NCBI GenBank assembly: GCA_016844545.1
Contig: JAENJC010000001.1
Span: 1-33,472 of the forward strand
Length of the DNA: 33,472 bases
From: Deltaproteobacteria bacterium
GTDB lineage: Bacteria > Desulfobacterota > JAENJC01
Direction: 5' to 3'
Positions 23,319-31,764 of the stretch are shown piece after piece; positions within the stretch are counted from its first letter, which is position 1, and each line of letters begins with the position of its first letter. Under the pieces are notes generated by a model. That model worked only from the letters and a program-made list of their open reading frames with translations. It had not been told where the DNA came from and made no database searches. The position numbers and the translations under genes were made by a program.

Positions 23319-24461
23319 TTAATCCTCGGGAATGTCTGCTGCTAGTTTACTGCTGTAAAACTCCTTATAAAACCTCTCGAACCGGCCTTCTTCTAAGGCA
23401 GCTCGGACGCCTTTCATGAGATTCAGGTAATAATAGAGGTTATGAATGGTGTTCAGCCTGGACGATAGAATCTCCTTGGCCATGTAAAGGTGTCTGAGAT
23501 ATGCCCTGCTGAAATGCTTGCAGGTATAGCAGCCGCATTCTGGATCTATGGGAGAGCTGTCCCTTATATACCTTGAATGCTTTATCTGGATGACCCCGAA
23601 GGTGGTAAAAAGCATGCCGTTCCTGGCGTTTCTCGTAGGGATTACGCAGTCGAACATATCAATCCCGCGCCTGACTCCCTCAAGCAGGTCTTCTGGAAGG
23701 CCCACTCCCATAAGATACCTGGGCTTGTCCTCCGGGAGATGAGGGACCGAGACCTCTATCATCTCATGCATTTCATCTTTACTCTCCCCTACCGAAAGCC
23801 CTCCAAGGGCATAACCATCAAACCCTATCTTTACAGTCTCCCTGGCAGATACCTCCCTGAGCTCCTTAAACATGCTCCCCTGTACGATGCCGAAAAGGGC
23901 CTGGCTTTCGCTCTTTCCCTCAGCTCTCAGATGATGCTCCCTGCATCTCTTTCCCCATCTAAGAGTCCTCTCCATGGAAGACTTTGCATAGTCAAAGGTT
24001 GCGGGATAAGGCGTACATTCGTCCAGTATCATCATGATGTCGGAACCGAGGGCCTCCTGTATCTCTATGGCGCTTTCCGGAGTCAGGGTATGCTTCGCGC
24101 CGTCTATGTGGGACTGGAAATAGACTCCATCCTCCGTTATCTTTCTCAGGTCTCCAAGGCTGAACACCTGGAAACCTCCGCTATCAGTAAGAATAGGACC
24201 GTTCCAGGCCATGAATTTGTGTAGACCGCCAAGTTCGTGAATGATCGCATGTCCCGGCCTCAGCATGAGGTGGTAGGTGTTTCCAAGGATTATTTCAGCC
24301 CCAAGGTCCTTAACCTCGTGTGGTGTCATGGCCTTGACTGTCGCGACGGTGCCTACCGGCATGAAGACAGGGGTATTTACCACACCGTGCCTGGTGTAAA
24401 AGCGCCCCAGCCGGGCATTGGAAGATGTGTCTTTCTTTAGAAGTTCAAATTTAAAATTCAT
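23319..24461 (-). CDS. tgt: tRNA-guanine transglycosylase
   Basis: Exchanges guanine 34 of GUN-anticodon tRNAs for preQ1. The 380-residue protein has the catalytic Asp93 in LTDSGGFQ, the nucleophile aspartate in MFDCVIPTRNARNG, FGIVQG, GGLSVGE and the zinc site formed by the cysteines of PECGCYTCKH and the histidine of NTIHNL. I placed the start at ATG 24461 from family alignment; the frame can extend to GTG 24488, but only through a palindromic repeat. No ribosome site precedes 24461, possibly because the repeat insertion displaced it. queA lies directly upstream. Confidence 0.95.
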   Translation of the reverse strand: MNFKFELLKKDTSSNARLGRFYTRHGVVNTPVFMPVGTVATVKAMTPHEVKDLGAEIILGNTYHLMLRPGHAIIHELGGLHKFMAWNGPILTDSGGFQVFSLGDLRKITEDGVYFQSHIDGAKHTLTPESAIEIQEALGSDIMMILDECTPYPATFDYAKSSMERTLRWGKRCREHHLRAEGKSESQALFGIVQGSMFKELREVSARETVKIGFDGYALGGLSVGESKDEMHEMIEVSVPHLPEDKPRYLMGVGLPEDLLEGVRRGIDMFDCVIPTRNARNGMLFTTFGVIQIKHSRYIRDSSPIDPECGCYTCKHFSRAYLRHLYMAKEILSSRLNTIHNLYYYLNLMKGVRAALEEGRFERFYKEFYSSKLAADIPED

Positions 24462-24473
24462 TGGCAAAATATA

Positions 24474-24502
24474 GTAGGGGCGACCCACCGGATCGCCCCT
24501 AC
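24474..24502. repeat. GTAGGGGC-type palindromic repeat, queA-tgt gap
   Basis: A 29-base inverted repeat starting GTAGGGGCGACCC and ending GATCGCCCCTAC. It fills most of the 49-base gap between queA and tgt and stands where a ribosome site for tgt would be expected upstream. Confidence 0.82.
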
Positions 24503-24510
24503 ATTTCCTT

Positions 24511-25566
24511 TTATATAATCATCATAGCATCGCCGTAGCTGTAAAACCTGTATTTCTGTTCAATTGCCTCTCTGTAAGCCTTAAATATAAGCTCCTTGCC
24601 GGCAAATGCAGAGACCAGCATGAGGAGAGTAGATTTGGGAAGGTGAAAGTTGGTTATCAGGGCGTCTACAACCTTGAAGATATAACCTGGATAGATAAAA
24701 ATAGACGTCTTGCCCTTTCCCGCTATCACAATGCCTTTTTCATCAGACCCAGCCTCCAGAGTCCGCATAGATGTTGAACCAACTGCTATCACCCTTCTAC
24801 CTTCAGCCTTTGCCCTGTTTATCTTCTCTGCCGAGGATGCAGATATCTCATACCTTTCCGGGAGCATCCTGTGATCCTCAATATTCTCAACCCTGACAGG
24901 AAGAAATGTTCCAGGTCCGACATGGAGGGTAACAGTAGCAATATCTATCCCCATATCTCTTATCTTTTTTAAAAGGGCGTCAGTGAAGTGTAGGCCAGCC
25001 GTAGGGGCAGCCACAGCCCCTTTTTTATCTGCAAAGACCGTCTGATATCTTCCCCTGTCTATTGTGGATTCATCCTTCATCCTTCCGCCTTCATCCTTTT
25101 CCCGTCTTATATATGGCGGTAGAGGAACCTGCCCGATCTCTTCCAACACCTCTTCAAAAGGCCTGTCGCTATAAAATATTATCTTAAACCTGCCATCTCC
25201 AACCTCTTCCAATACCTCGCCCTTCAGATTATCATTGAACTGGATAAACACTCCGGGCCTTATCCTCTTCCCACCGACAAGGCACTCCCAAACACCTTCT
25301 CTACCATTATCCCTTTCTAATAGAAATATCTCGGCCTTTCCGCCTGTGCCCTTTTTACCAATAAGCCTTGCAGGGATTACCCTGGTGTCATTGATAACAA
25401 GAAGGTCTCCGGGCTTAAGGTAATCTATTATTTCAAAGAAGAGGCGCTGTTCAATCATCCCGCCTTCTCTATTCACCACCATAAGCCTGGAATGGTCTCG
25501 CTCCTCACATGGTTCCTGGGCTATCAGTTCTTCGGGAAGGGTAAAGCCAAAATCATTAATATTCAT
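24511..25566 (-). CDS. queA: S-adenosylmethionine:tRNA ribosyltransferase-isomerase
   Basis: Transfers the ribosyl part of SAM onto preQ1 in tRNA to give epoxyqueuosine. The 351-residue protein begins with the FGFTLPEELIAQEP motif and has INDTRVIPARL (58-68), VGGKRIRPG, APTAGLHFT (187-195), VTLHVGPGTF and the NFHLPKSTLLMLV motif. About eight extra residues near 157-167 (region after PYIRRE) are encoded by tandem TTCATCCTT repeats and are not family sequence. The ATG directly follows the stop of the SpoIID-like gene (TAAATG). The active-site motifs are intact, so function is likely. Confidence 0.94.
   Translation of the reverse strand: MNINDFGFTLPEELIAQEPCEERDHSRLMVVNREGGMIEQRLFFEIIDYLKPGDLLVINDTRVIPARLIGKKGTGGKAEIFLLERDNGREGVWECLVGGKRIRPGVFIQFNDNLKGEVLEEVGDGRFKIIFYSDRPFEEVLEEIGQVPLPPYIRREKDEGGRMKDESTIDRGRYQTVFADKKGAVAAPTAGLHFTDALLKKIRDMGIDIATVTLHVGPGTFLPVRVENIEDHRMLPERYEISASSAEKINRAKAEGRRVIAVGSTSMRTLEAGSDEKGIVIAGKGKTSIFIYPGYIFKVVDALITNFHLPKSTLLMLVSAFAGKELIFKAYREAIEQKYRFYSYGDAMMII
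25069..25098. repeat. TTCATCCTT repeats inside queA
   Basis: TTCATCCTT occurs at 25069-25077, 25076-25084 and 25090-25098. It is read in frame on the minus strand, adding Lys-Asp-Glu/Gly-Arg-Met type residues to QueA. Confidence 0.7.
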
Positions 25567-26751
25567 TTATGAGCCATTCATCCTCTTGATTGTGACACCG
25601 GGGTAATACCACTTAAGGATATCTTTGTAGCTCTTGCCTTCCTCTGCCATCCCCTTAGCCCCCCACTGGCACATCCCAACCCCGTGCCCGCCTCCGCTTC
25701 CGGCAAAATATACAGAATCCCCCTTAATCTTCAAAGTAAAATCAGTGCTCCTTATGTTTTCAAATCCTAAGGCCTCCCTGAAATCCTTGCCCGGTAGTTC
25801 AAAAGACCCGTTGCTGTGCCTGACTGATATGCTGGTAACCCTTCCTGTACGAGATCTCTTAAGAATTGAAACCGAGTTTATCTCTCCTATCCCACCATTA
25901 AACCTCATAAGCCTGTTTCTCAACCCGTTCATATCTATATTGTACTGCCAGAAGTAGTTGGGGGCCTCGGTACAGTGAGGGTCTTTTATACTCTTGAGAT
26001 AGGGTATCTCCTTTCCCCAGACCTCAAGAGCATCCTCCGTCTTTCCCCCACAGGAAGAATGATAAAGAGCCTGGATCATCTCGCCATTATAATAAGCTAC
26101 CTCTCCCTCAGTCTCTTTCACTGCCTGGCGTGCAAGTTCATCCTCGCTCTCAATTCCGCTGTAAACCTGACTTGCAACCGTTGACTCCAGATCGTACGTT
26201 GGATACTTCCTGTTATTTTTCTGATAAAGGGCGTAAGTCCTGGCAACCACGGCCTGGGCCTTTACTGCCTCCATGGGCCACTTTGATGATATCTCCTGGT
26301 TTATGAGGCCAACCAGATAGTCCTCCAGGTTAAGCTCATTTATCAGGATCAGACTTGAGTTGTCTTTTACTATCTCTATCTTCCCACGATAACGCTTCCC
26401 ATTTACCTTAATACCGGATTCTTTCGATTCTATCTCAAGGGATGAATACGATGTCCCGTTAACAACTATTCCATCTCTCCCGGCCTTTGTCTCAATGCCG
26501 TCACTGCTACGAATAGATACCTTATTGCTGCCGATCATTCCGGTTATTGCAATACCCTCTCCCCCAACGCTTACCGCAGTCCCTTTGAATATGGCGACCC
26601 TAACGGTCTCCTGAGATTCCCAGGCAAAGGAAGGAAAAGTGAACAACAGGCAATACAAGAAAGAGGTTGAGAAGATAAGAAGATGAGATGATGTGAAAAT
26701 GGGGAATCTTAACCTCTCAAAGTCACAACTTCTTAACTTCTTCTGATTCAT
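25567..26751 (-). CDS. SpoIID/LytB domain protein
   Basis: A 394-residue exported protein. The N-terminus has a signal-like hydrophobic stretch (about 24-42), preceded by 20 polar residues. The SpoIID domain occupies about 125-390: LNLEDYLVGLINQEISSKWPMEAVKAQAVVARTYAL is the classic motif with the conserved glutamate, followed by VYSG, YHSSCGGKTEDALEVWG, and the C-terminal GGGHGVGMCQWGAKGMAEEGKSY motif. SpoIID is a lytic transglycosylase and LytB an amidase enhancer; in non-sporulating bacteria its relatives act on peptidoglycan. Its place upstream of queA-tgt-sec is common. The first 20 residues come from a repetitive AAG/TTG-rich sequence. Confidence 0.92.
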   Translation of the reverse strand: MNQKKLRSCDFERLRFPIFTSSHLLIFSTSFLYCLLFTFPSFAWESQETVRVAIFKGTAVSVGGEGIAITGMIGSNKVSIRSSDGIETKAGRDGIVVNGTSYSSLEIESKESGIKVNGKRYRGKIEIVKDNSSLILINELNLEDYLVGLINQEISSKWPMEAVKAQAVVARTYALYQKNNRKYPTYDLESTVASQVYSGIESEDELARQAVKETEGEVAYYNGEMIQALYHSSCGGKTEDALEVWGKEIPYLKSIKDPHCTEAPNYFWQYNIDMNGLRNRLMRFNGGIGEINSVSILKRSRTGRVTSISVRHSNGSFELPGKDFREALGFENIRSTDFTLKIKGDSVYFAGSGGGHGVGMCQWGAKGMAEEGKSYKDILKWYYPGVTIKRMNGS

Positions 26752-26756
26752 TCCAC

Positions 26757-28093
26757 TTATTCCCCGCTTACTGTAAGTTCCGATATCAGGATAGATGGTG
26801 CGCCTATCTTACCGAAGAACCTGAGGTCATCGCCGAGAGCGGTCACGCTCTTAAGTATGTCTATGATATTTCCGGCTATGGCAACCCCTTTAACAGGATA
26901 GGCCTTTTTACCGTTTTCTATCCAGATCCCGGAAGCGCCTACGGAAAAGTCACCTGATACAGGATTTGCAGTATGCATACCCATTACCTCCGTCACAAAA
27001 AGCCCTGTTCCAGCCTTGCTTAAAAGGGCATCCATGCTTAAACTACCTTTTTCTATATACAGGTTTGTGAGACCGCAGGACGGCGGAGCCTTGATCCCAG
27101 GTCTTACAGCATTTCCGGTTGACTTAACCCTATCCTTTGTTGCCGTGTAGGTGTCATAGAGGTAACCTTTAAGGACACCGGACTGAATCAGGGGTGTCCT
27201 CTGTCTCGGTACACCTTCTCCATCCACTGGAGCGGTCCCAACTCCGCCAGGATAAATGCCGTCGTCAAAGACGTTTAAGATTGCCGAGCCAACGGATACT
27301 CCGATCTTACCGGCGAACAAAGACTTCCCCTTCTGGACCGAATCGGCGATGAAAGATGAGGCGATAACGCTTAAAAAGTCGGTAGCAACGCTGTTTTCAA
27401 GGACAACAGGACACCTTACAGTCTTTATCCGCCTTCCGCCTAGTAATTGAACGGCATTCTCAGCGGCCCTCCTGCCTATACGCTTCACATCAAGGCCGTC
27501 ATAGAATCTAACTGACTCAAAGTCCGAGCCCATCTCAGACTCCGCACCCTCCTCTGCCAGGGCAGATACACTTGCAGAGCAGAATGTTCCTTTGTGGCTG
27601 ACATCGACACCTCTGGAACTCACAATAGCTACACTATATTCTGATTCCGAGTATGCCGCCTTTCTTACCCTTTTAATCCTCCTGTCAAAAGAAAGGGCCG
27701 AATCCTCAAGGGCCTTTGCTCTTTCGATCTTTTCCTCTTCAGGGATTTCCTTCATCCTTGCATCGTATACTGATACAGAAGGGAATGAGCCAACAGCTTC
27801 GGGCAAAATCCTGAACTCGTCAGGGGTGACATGCCTGGAACCCATGGCTGCATCATCCACCATCGCTTTACTGCGTCATTGCTAAAATCGGTACAGTAAG
27901 AAAAACCCTGCCTTCCGTCACTGAAGACCCGTAAAGATGCCCCTGTAGTCTCTGAGGCCTCAAAGGAATCAATCTTCCCCCCTTTGGATTCAATGGAGAG
28001 AGAGCGGCTTAAGTTTATATATATCTCGAACTCCTTTATCCCTTCACTCTTGACCTCGTTAAGGATAAGGTTTTTAATCTCGGTTATTTCCAC
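26757..28093 (-). pseudogene. pmbA: TldE/PmbA metalloprotease-like protein, frameshifted
   Basis: TldE/PmbA pairs with TldD to form a peptidase. The N-terminal part begins at GTG 28093 (after GAGGT) with MEITEIKNLILNEVKSEGIKEFEIYI and reads through SIESKGGKIDSFEASETTGASLRVF to SNDAVK near 27866. The protein then continues in another frame as MVDDAAMGSRHVTPDEF to the stop at 26757, including GSAILNVFDDG, CGLTNLYIEKG and VTEVMGMHTANPVSGDFSVGASG. The joint SNDAVK|MVDDAA shows that one base is missing around 27862-27867 (AAGCGATGG where AAGCGNATGG is expected). TldD is not in the window. It may be a sequencing or assembly error, in which case the gene is intact with about 446 residues. Confidence 0.87.
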
Positions 28094-28112
28094 TTTTACC
28101 TCATTTTGAAAC

Positions 28113-28175
28113 TGATTTACACAGATTATTTATGATTTTAAAAGATATAAAGGTCAGCAAAATCTGTGTAAATCA
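28113..28175. repeat. 15-base inverted repeat upstream of pmbA
   Basis: TGATTTACACAGATT (28113-28127) and its exact reverse complement AATCTGTGTAAATCA (28161-28175) flank a 33-base AT-rich loop. It lies in the 152-base gap between the GNAT gene and pmbA, which otherwise holds a short repeat-like run (CTGTGTCTAAG; GCAGTGAAAAACA at 28230-28242, also found at 16881-16893). Confidence 0.8.
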
Positions 28176-28245
28176 TATTTTATCCATGTCCATCTGTGTC
28201 TAAGTATTTCTCTTTGCATACTCTGCGCCGCAGTGAAAAACAATT

Positions 28246-28698
28246 TTATAGCTCCATCACCATCGCAATCTCGTCACAATCCGGGAACTTGGAACACTTG
28301 ACGCAGTCTCCCCATATCTTGTGCGGGAGCTGCATCTTGTCTATCTCGTGAAAGCCTAACTTCTCAAAGAAGGCCCGCTGATATGTCAGGGCGAATACCC
28401 TCTTTATCCCGAACTCCCGTGCCTCATCAACGCAGGCCGTTACAAGCTTCTTCCCTATCCCTTTCCTTATATGGCGTTCGGCCACAACGAGGGACCTTAC
28501 CTCAGCCAGGTCGTCCCAGCTTATATGTAGTGCGCAAACGCCGGCTACCTCACCCTCTTCTTCATACACATAAAAGTCCCTGAGGTTGTCGTAAAGCTCA
28601 CTCAGAGAGCGCTGAAGCATCTCACCCTTCTGGGCATATACCTCCACCATCTTCTGGATCTCTTTTACATCACTTATTTTGGCCTTACGTATCACCAC
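28246..28698 (-). CDS. GNAT family N-acetyltransferase (short ArgA-like)
   Basis: A 150-residue acetyltransferase. The GNAT core shows VRSLVVAERHIRKGIGKKLV (motif A, with the acetyl-CoA-binding R/Q-x-x-G-x-G/A pattern) and YQRAFFEKLGFHEI (motif B). The C-terminus KIWGDCVKCSKFPDCDEIAMV carries three cysteines and matches the short N-acetylglutamate synthase-like proteins of the ArgA class found in Deltaproteobacteria and relatives. Start is GTG 28698 (GTGGTGATA) with an AGGGG-type ribosome site. An arginine-pathway role is possible but not supported by neighbours. Confidence 0.85.
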   Translation of the reverse strand: MVIRKAKISDVKEIQKMVEVYAQKGEMLQRSLSELYDNLRDFYVYEEEGEVAGVCALHISWDDLAEVRSLVVAERHIRKGIGKKLVTACVDEAREFGIKRVFALTYQRAFFEKLGFHEIDKMQLPHKIWGDCVKCSKFPDCDEIAMVMEL

Positions 28699-28721
28699 AT
28701 TGAACCCCTGTCAGCAAACTC

Positions 28722-30302
28722 TTAACTCCTAACTAAATTTATCATCTCCTCCGCATGCCTCTTAGTGGCCTCAGTAATGGTCATCCCCCCAAGCATCCTG
28801 GCCACTTCATCAACTCTTTCATCCCAGCTAAGCCGACTCACCGTTGTTGTTGTCCTTCCCTTATTCTCTCCTTTTGAAACGGCATAATGGAGGTCTGCCA
28901 TAGCTGCGATCTGCGCCAGGTGGGTGATGCACAGGACCTGCCTTCCTTCAGCCACCTCCCTGAGCTTCCTTCCCACAATCTCGGCAACGCCTCCGCCAAT
29001 CCCTGAGTCCACTTCGTCGAACACCATGGTAGGAACCCCGGTCGGGTTCGCAAGCATCTTTTTCAGTGCCAGCATGATCCTTGACAATTCGCCTCCTGAT
29101 GCAACTTTTGAAAGGGGCTTTGGCGCTTCCCCAGGGTTTGAAGAGAGGAGGAACTCAACCTTGTCAAATCCCTTTGCAGAGATATCGTTCAACCTCTCCA
29201 TATTGACCTCAAATATCGCCTTTTTCATACCCAGGTCCGAAAGCTCTTTCTCAACCTTATTTTTAAGCTCTACTGAAGCCTTTTTTCTTTTGCCTGATAT
29301 CGACTCGGCAATCTTATACCCTTTGCTCTTTAGACTTTCTACCTCTTTTTCCAGTTCCTCTATCCGCACTTCGGCCTTCTCTATCCCGTCGAGCTCCCTG
29401 TCCACCTCTTCCCTGTATTTCAGTATTTCAGAAACAGTATTCCCATATTTTCTCTTCAACCTCCCTATCAGGTCCAGCCTCTCTTCTATCTCATTAAGCC
29501 TTTCAGGATCAAAGCTGATCCTGCCTACATAATCTCTAAGGGTCAAGGCCGCGTCCTCAATGGATGCTGAGGCAGAGTTTATGGCATCCAGGGTCAATCT
29601 CATCGACTCATCAATAATCGATATATCCGTTACATTTGATCCTGCCTTTTTGATAAGCTCAAGGGCTGAACCAGATTGTGAATAAAGGAGTTCCAGTGCA
29701 GTGTTTGAAGATTCATAGAGTTTCTCAGAATTCGAGAGAAGCTTCCTCTCCTCCAGCAGTTCCTCATCTTCATCCACTTTCAGGGCGGCCTTTTCAATCT
29801 CATCGGACTGGAACCTCAGGAGGTCAACCCTTTTCTCCTTGTCGGCCTCTGACGACTTCAACGACACCAGTTCATCCTTGACCCTGTTCCATTCAGAATA
29901 GATCCCTGACATCTCCTGACGTAAAGGACCCAGGGCGGCATACTCATCAAGGACATCAATGTGCCTTTCAACCTTCATCAAGGTCTGGTGCTCATGCTGA
30001 CCGTGGATATCTACAAGGAACTCCCCTACGTCGGAGAGCATGGCAATAGTGGCCATAGAGCCATTTATAAAGACCTTGTTCTTGACATCCGAGATATCAA
30101 AGGCCGCCTCAACCACCGCTTCTTCGCACCCGGAGCGTATCATCTCTGAAGATGCCCGGCCCCCAAGTACCAGGTCCACTGCGTCAACGATAATAGATTT
30201 CCCAGCCCCCGTCTCACCGGTAAGGACGTTAAAACCCTTTTCGAAGGTTATGTTAAGGGAGTCTATGATGGCGAAATTTTTTATGTTCAGTTCGGTAAGC
30301 AT
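28722..30302 (-). CDS. recN: DNA repair protein RecN (short in-frame gap)
   Basis: An SMC-like ATPase acting in double-strand-break repair. From ATG 30302 the protein has 526 residues; a longer frame to 30356 adds non-conserved residues. Walker A GETGAGKS is at 29-36, the central part is coiled coil with the DPERLNEIEERLDLIGRLKRKYG hinge motif, and the C-terminus has KVASGGELSRIMLALK, MVFDEVDSGIGGGVAE and CITHLAQIAAMAD. Between FDISDV (69-73) and KNKVFINGSMATIAML the family normally has about 30-35 more residues, so an in-frame deletion near nucleotide 30085 is likely. The rest looks complete. Confidence 0.92.
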   Translation of the reverse strand: MLTELNIKNFAIIDSLNITFEKGFNVLTGETGAGKSIIVDAVDLVLGGRASSEMIRSGCEEAVVEAAFDISDVKNKVFINGSMATIAMLSDVGEFLVDIHGQHEHQTLMKVERHIDVLDEYAALGPLRQEMSGIYSEWNRVKDELVSLKSSEADKEKRVDLLRFQSDEIEKAALKVDEDEELLEERKLLSNSEKLYESSNTALELLYSQSGSALELIKKAGSNVTDISIIDESMRLTLDAINSASASIEDAALTLRDYVGRISFDPERLNEIEERLDLIGRLKRKYGNTVSEILKYREEVDRELDGIEKAEVRIEELEKEVESLKSKGYKIAESISGKRKKASVELKNKVEKELSDLGMKKAIFEVNMERLNDISAKGFDKVEFLLSSNPGEAPKPLSKVASGGELSRIMLALKKMLANPTGVPTMVFDEVDSGIGGGVAEIVGRKLREVAEGRQVLCITHLAQIAAMADLHYAVSKGENKGRTTTTVSRLSWDERVDEVARMLGGMTITEATKRHAEEMINLVRS

Positions 30303-30356
30303 TTGCCCTGCAAGACTTATTAAAAGTACATGTTTGCGGAAATAATAACACATCAA

Positions 30357-30480
30357 GTGGAAGTATCCAATAAGAAAGAGGCCGCCGTGATAAATACAGC
30401 ACTTTCACTTGGAAATACGCTCCTTGATGAAAATCAATGATTGTCATAATAGAATAACAAGATAGGTGAAAGAACGGGAC
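30357..30480. other. Gap between recN frame and MFS gene
   Basis: 124 bases without a supported gene. I see no clear promoter or repeat in it. Confidence 0.4.
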
Positions 30481-31659
30481 TTACCTTTCAGCCCGACTGA
30501 CCATTGCGATAAAGACAATAAACAACCCTGCTGACAGGCTTGCCGTTATTGCCCCTAAGTAGAATGTTGCAGATGGAGAGACGTGGTCCCAGAGCCAGCC
30601 GCCTATAAGGCTTGCCGGGAACATGGCTATCCCGACAATCGTATTATAGACCCCAAAGGCAGTGGCCTTAAATTCCTGAGGTATGATGCTAGCGAGGAAG
30701 GCCTTCTGTATCCCTTCTGTGAGCCCCATAAAGAGACCATACAAGCCGAAAAGTATCCAGATGGCTGTGGCATCTGATGCGACTGCGAATCCGTAGTAAA
30801 GGATGGCAAACAGGACAAAACCGGTAAGTATCACCCTCTTCTTTCCGAATCTGTCCGCAGCGATTCCGGCTGGTATGGCAGATATGGAGTATACGAGGTT
30901 GAAGAAAAGGTATACAACTGGGATCATAATGGCCGGGATCCCCTTCTGCTCCGCCCTGAGGATCAGGAATACGTCGCTTGAATTTCCTATGGCAAATATG
31001 GTTGCAATGAGGACAAAGAACTTGAACCTCCAGTCAAAATGTTTGAGGGTAAGCTTAGGTTTTTCGGAATGCTCTGCTGTTGGCTTCTTTGTCTCCCTGA
31101 TGAAAAAGATAATCAGGAGGACGGCGATTGCTCCTGGTATAATTGAAAACCAGAAGACCTTACGATAGTCATTGGAAAATATGCCAAGAAGCAAGAATGC
31201 TAAGGCAGGACCGATGACCGCCCCCATCGTATCCATTGAGCGGTGGAAGCTGAAGGCCCTTCCGAGAAACTCTTTTTCTGTAGATTCTGCAATGAGGGCA
31301 TCTCGCGGAGCGGCGCGGATACCCTTCCCGAACCTGTCAAAAAACCTGAAGGCAAATACATGATGCCAGGTTGTGGCAAGTGCAACTATTGGCCTGGTGA
31401 GGGTCGAAAGGCCGTAACCGGCTACCATAAGCCACTTGCGGTTCCCTATCCTGTCTGAGAGATAACCTGAAAAGACCTTTAGTATGCTTGCCGTTGACTC
31501 TGCAATACCTTCAATGAGGCCTATTGCAGATTTGCTGACGCCGAGGGAGTTTGCAAGGAAAAGGGGAACGAGCGGGTATATCATCTCGGAGCTTATGTCC
31601 ATGAAGAAGCTCACAAACCCGCTGACGTATACGTTCCGGCCAAAACCGAAGAGTTTCAT
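30481..31659 (-). CDS. MFS transporter
   Basis: A 392-residue, twelve-helix major facilitator protein. The N-terminal half has VSFFMDISSEMIYPLVPLFL and the motif DRIGNRKWLM between helices 2 and 3, followed by RFFDRFGKGIRAAPRDALIAEST, a conserved loop of a poorly characterised MFS group. The second half repeats the layout with DRFGKKRVIL. The substrate cannot be told. It lies between nadK and recN, genes often next to each other, so it may have been inserted between them. Confidence 0.88.
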   Translation of the reverse strand: MKLFGFGRNVYVSGFVSFFMDISSEMIYPLVPLFLANSLGVSKSAIGLIEGIAESTASILKVFSGYLSDRIGNRKWLMVAGYGLSTLTRPIVALATTWHHVFAFRFFDRFGKGIRAAPRDALIAESTEKEFLGRAFSFHRSMDTMGAVIGPALAFLLLGIFSNDYRKVFWFSIIPGAIAVLLIIFFIRETKKPTAEHSEKPKLTLKHFDWRFKFFVLIATIFAIGNSSDVFLILRAEQKGIPAIMIPVVYLFFNLVYSISAIPAGIAADRFGKKRVILTGFVLFAILYYGFAVASDATAIWILFGLYGLFMGLTEGIQKAFLASIIPQEFKATAFGVYNTIVGIAMFPASLIGGWLWDHVSPSATFYLGAITASLSAGLFIVFIAMVSRAER

Positions 31660-31764
31660 CTTTGCCCCTATCTCAGGCTGGAATGCTTAAGCTTTTCGTA
31701 AAGGTTCTAGCGATTGATCCTGATTAATATCATAAGAGCAGGCAGGATAGAAGTCAGTCTTTTT

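Noticed and set aside
27852..27880. Programmed frameshift in pmbA
   Set aside because: There is no slippery heptamer, and the required change is one missing base, so a mutation or sequence error is more likely.
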